This document shows, one piece after another, positions 42,612 through 44,612 of a DNA stretch of 44,612 bases. Both the position numbers and the translations under genes were made by a program. The DNA comes from an uncultured Oscillospiraceae bacterium (GTDB taxonomy: Bacteria > Bacillota > Clostridia > Oscillospirales > Oscillospiraceae). The stretch's first letter is position 1. Every line of letters begins with the position of its first letter. The stretch is taken from positions 1 to 44,612 of the forward strand of contig CALWVS010000017.1 in assembly GCA_944385095.1 (NCBI GenBank), read 5' to 3'. The notes beneath the pieces were generated by a model that did not search any database, was not told where the DNA came from, and saw only the letters and a list, made by a program, of their open reading frames with translations.

Positions 42612-43961
42612 TCAATATTTTTGTAGTTCTATTTTGATGTGATACCGTGGCAAAGATGGAACTTTATTCCTCAAGTCATCTCTTGCTATATTTTCTGCCC
42701 GAAAAACAGACAATACCAACCCAATCATCCACATATTGATGATCATATTGAGATTCCCTACAATCAGGGGAAAAGAAGAATCATAGAATGTGTACCCCAA
42801 ATTCCATGTAACACTGCAAAGAGCCTGCATAGACAGTGTGGATACCACCGATAGCACTACCCATTTTCCCAACTGGCTTTTTTGATGGATACAGCGGTAC
42901 AACAGCCAAACCACCAACAATACAAACAGCAAAATAAGCAACAAAAATGGAAGCCAACCCAGCTTGTAAATTAAGGTGGTTAAAAAAGCGTCGCTGTCGC
43001 AGCCAGGAACCTGTAATTCAAACGGATATTGGGAACCCTCTACTGTGCCCTCTCCAAACCACTGTGAAACCCCAAGCACCTCTTGTATCATACAGGCTTG
43101 ATAACCTCTGCCCAGTGGATCCAGTTCTGGGTGCAATAGAATGCTCAGTCTCTCCGTTGCATACCCACTAGAAAACACACTCAAAAAGGTGATTGCAACC
43201 ATACCAATGGTACAGAACATCACAAAAAGCAGGGTGTTTCGTCTGCCAATTCCAAACCAGTCACTCCAAGCCGCTGCCACCAACAGAACAAAACCTGTCA
43301 ATAATAATGTAAGTAATCCAAACAGATAGGGTGCTTGCAGGCAAATCACAGGCAACGGAATCCCTCCTGCCAAGGCAAGCAACAGCCCAATCCAGCCTTT
43401 TCTTCGGCAGGTATACAGCCAGAAAGCGTAGACAACAGGAAATAGCAAAGTCACATATCTGGTATAGTAGGAAGCTCCCATAATCCGTGGGGACCACATC
43501 AATGTACCTATACTTATGACCAGAGCCACAACATAGACTGTCCTGCCATATAACCCAAGACGGGCATAGTCCAGAAAGTAACCACACAACAGCGCACCTA
43601 CCCCAATCATCCATGCCAGCACTGTTCTCTGTGGGTCTATATTCATGTTGTATGGCTCCCAACTGGCAGTCAACCAGACACGAAGCAACACACCAGTCAA
43701 TGCAAACAGAATGGTAAACAGAAGTAAGCCATATTGAGGCTTTGGACGGTGGATGCAATCCAGTTCTGTTCCCACAATCACTGGGTCGCCCATCTCCTCC
43801 ACTGCCAGTTGTTCTGCATTTTCGCAGCCCTTAGCAACAAAAGAGTCACGCTGGTCCTCCAAATGTTGTTTTAACTCTGCTACCACCACTGGTCTTGCCC
43901 GTTTCCATCTCATTTGTTGTGCCACAGTCTCCAAATAATCTTGTATGGTTTTATGTTCCAT
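42612..43961 (-). CDS. SEDS-like (FtsW/RodA/SpoVE) membrane protein with N-terminal permease-prefix (HAAS-type) domain
   Basis: 449 residues. Residues 1-~72 are soluble and match the permease-prefix/HAAS pattern: YLETVAQQMRWKRARPVVVA, ELKQHLEDQRD, then AVEEMGDPVIVGTELD. About ten membrane helices follow. Late blocks recall SEDS glycosyltransferases: SQWFGEGTV, an external CDSDAFLTTLIYKLGW with an aspartate where RodA/FtsW have TDFIFA, and NLGYTFYDSSFPLIVGN in place of the PFISYGGSS region. It begins inside the PadR gene by 11 nt, so it is the regulated partner of that repressor. Catalysis by a SEDS protein of this type is unproven; the prefix domain probably senses or couples to the regulator. 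Confidence 0.78.
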   Translation of the reverse strand: MEHKTIQDYLETVAQQMRWKRARPVVVAELKQHLEDQRDSFVAKGCENAEQLAVEEMGDPVIVGTELDCIHRPKPQYGLLLFTILFALTGVLLRVWLTASWEPYNMNIDPQRTVLAWMIGVGALLCGYFLDYARLGLYGRTVYVVALVISIGTLMWSPRIMGASYYTRYVTLLFPVVYAFWLYTCRRKGWIGLLLALAGGIPLPVICLQAPYLFGLLTLLLTGFVLLVAAAWSDWFGIGRRNTLLFVMFCTIGMVAITFLSVFSSGYATERLSILLHPELDPLGRGYQACMIQEVLGVSQWFGEGTVEGSQYPFELQVPGCDSDAFLTTLIYKLGWLPFLLLILLFVLLVVWLLYRCIHQKSQLGKWVVLSVVSTLSMQALCSVTWNLGYTFYDSSFPLIVGNLNMIINMWMIGLVLSVFRAENIARDDLRNKVPSLPRYHIKIELQKY

Positions 43962-44298
43962 AAGAGCACACGCCCCCTTTCAACACTTTACGAACCGCAC
44001 AGGCATACAAATTCCATGATTCTTCTTTTTCCTGCAACACCCTGTGCCCCTGTTTGGTGAGATGATAGTACCGTCTTGGTTTGCCTGCGGTAGCCTCCTT
44101 CTCATAAGCGGAAACATAGCCTTTCCCTTCCAATCCATGCAGCAGTGGATAGAGAGAACCTGCTTTCAAATGAAAGGTATCATCTGACCTTCTTTTGAGT
44201 TCCTCTACCATTTGATAGCCATACATGTCTCCACCTTCCAGTAATTTCATCACAAGCAGTGCCATGCTGCCACTGACCAATCCTTTATCCAGTTCCAT
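43951..44298 (-). CDS. PadR-family transcriptional regulator
   Basis: This 115-residue winged-helix protein starts LDKGLVSGSMALLVMKLLEG, continues with MYGYQMVEELKRRSDDTFHL, then AGSLYPLLHGLEGKGYVSAY with the recognition helix, and ends in the wing GKPRRYYHLTKQGHRVL. The order and motifs are typical of short PadR proteins (subfamily s1). TAGGAGGTAT lies before the ATG. The next gene overlaps it by 11 nt and has the permease-prefix domain that is characteristically paired with PadR. A 21-bp inverted repeat over its own promoter suggests autorepression. Confidence 0.94.
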   Translation of the reverse strand: MELDKGLVSGSMALLVMKLLEGGDMYGYQMVEELKRRSDDTFHLKAGSLYPLLHGLEGKGYVSAYEKEATAGKPRRYYHLTKQGHRVLQEKEESWNLYACAVRKVLKGGVCSYGT

Positions 44299-44309
44299 AG
44301 ATACCTCCT

Positions 44310-44357
44310 ATATATAGTTTATCTATATATTGAATTATATATAGATAAACTATATAT
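44310..44357. promoter_or_regulatory. Perfect inverted repeat, candidate PadR operator
   Basis: ATATATAGTTTATCTATATAT (44310-44330, 21 nt) is the exact reverse complement of 44337-44357, separated by TGAATT. The repeat covers the spacer, -10 and start site of the padR promoter and ends just before the padR ribosome-binding site. A regulator bound here would block transcription. Confidence 0.85.
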
Positions 44358-44362
44358 GTCAA
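44334..44362 (-). promoter_or_regulatory. Consensus promoter of padR and the SEDS-like gene
   Basis: Minus strand: TTGACA (44357-44362), a 17-nt spacer and TATAAT (44334-44339). Both hexamers are perfect. The spacer lies in one arm of the inverted repeat and the -10 overlaps its centre. Confidence 0.9.
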
Positions 44363-44449
44363 GAAGCAAAAAATTTGGGTTTAGCGTTTCCCACCTACCT
44401 TATTACTGTTCCATAACTTTTTTGTATGATAATATTTTATATGTAATTA

Positions 44450-44478
44450 TTGACATGTATGATTTTATATATTATCCT
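44450..44478 (+). promoter_or_regulatory. Possible promoter of the right-edge small gene
   Basis: TTGACA (44450-44455), a 17-nt spacer and TATCCT (44473-44478) lie 32 nt before the ATG at 44511. The -35 is perfect and the -10 is moderate. Confidence 0.5.
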
Positions 44479-44510
44479 ATAACTATGAATAACAAGGAGG
44501 CATTCCATCT

Positions 44511-44603
44511 ATGAATGAGCAGAAAGTATTCCATGAACTACAGCAATTCCAATTAAGAATGCAAATATCCAGTCTCACGAAACCATGCAAAGATATCAGA
44601 TAA
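44511..44603 (+). CDS. Short 30-codon reading frame of unknown function
   Basis: ATG at 44511 follows AAGGAGG with a 10-nt spacer (44494-44500). The frame MNEQKVFHELQQFQLRMQIS runs ten more residues to TAA at 44601-44603. It has no signal peptide or membrane helix and is helical-looking, with one cysteine near the end. The promoter and strong ribosome-binding site favour real translation. It may be a small peptide gene, a leader, or the start of a longer gene interrupted by a stop or frameshift; the window ends 9 nt later, so this cannot be settled. Confidence 0.4.
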   Translation: MNEQKVFHELQQFQLRMQISSLTKPCKDIR

Positions 44604-44612
44604 AGAAATTAG

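Noticed and set aside
44310-44357. The palindrome as an intrinsic terminator
   Set aside because: It is A/T only, lacks a G/C stem, lies upstream of padR over a consensus promoter, and no gene ends next to it.

Overview
The window comes from a low-to-mid GC Gram-positive bacterium, most likely a gut-type member of the class Clostridia. The grounds are Firmicutes-style AGGAGG ribosome-binding sites, sigma-A type promoters, tRNA genes with encoded CCA, and families typical of that group (CsoR, PadR with a permease-prefix partner, YitT, LUD). I cannot name a species from this sequence.

Region 1 (217-30330, minus strand) is one large surface-polysaccharide locus. A bidirectional terminator closes its downstream end at 153-203. 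Almost every gene overlaps or abuts the next, so two near-identical promoters at the upstream end (about 28.9 kb and 30.4 kb) probably drive the whole locus. It makes several activated sugars. rmlA and rmlB, an EvaA-type NDP-hexose 2,3-dehydratase, a KijD10-type 3-ketoreductase and an SDR 4-ketoreductase candidate should give a dTDP-2,6-dideoxyhexose. An RfbH/SpnQ-type 3-dehydrase at the other end could take it on to a 2,3,6-trideoxyhexose. glf makes UDP-galactofuranose and ugd makes UDP-glucuronate. The phosphomutase, ManC, a ManA domain, Gmd and Rmd should give GDP-D-rhamnose. Chain assembly and export are served by several GT4 glycosyltransferases (one with two GT domains, one fused to phosphomannose isomerase), a coiled-coil FkbM methyltransferase and a Wzm/Wzt ABC transporter. 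A separate membrane trio (GT2, flippase-like protein, GT-C-like protein) probably adds side sugars outside the cell.

Region 2 (30456-34429) holds a VOC-family protein, a small serine-rich lipoprotein, and a copper-export operon (copA-csoR). The operon has a textbook promoter with a G/C-tract CsoR-like palindrome just downstream. CopA carries an extra C-terminal copper-binding domain with its own ribosome-binding site and start codon, which would give a CopZ-sized 69-residue protein.

Region 3 (34451-41361, plus strand) is a co-directional group: a divergent type IIA topoisomerase pair (GyrB/ParE-like and GyrA/ParC-like), a YitT membrane protein, a LUD-domain protein with a four-cysteine cluster, and a large lipoprotein starting with TTG.

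Region 4 (41391-44612) has tRNA-Gly(GCC) and tRNA-Pro(GGG) in one transcription unit, a lipoprotein, and a PadR regulator followed by a SEDS-like (FtsW/RodA) membrane protein with an N-terminal permease-prefix domain. The PadR promoter lies inside a perfect 21-bp inverted repeat. At the right edge a promoter and strong ribosome-binding site precede a 30-codon reading frame. No rRNA, CRISPR array, insertion sequence or riboswitch was recognised.
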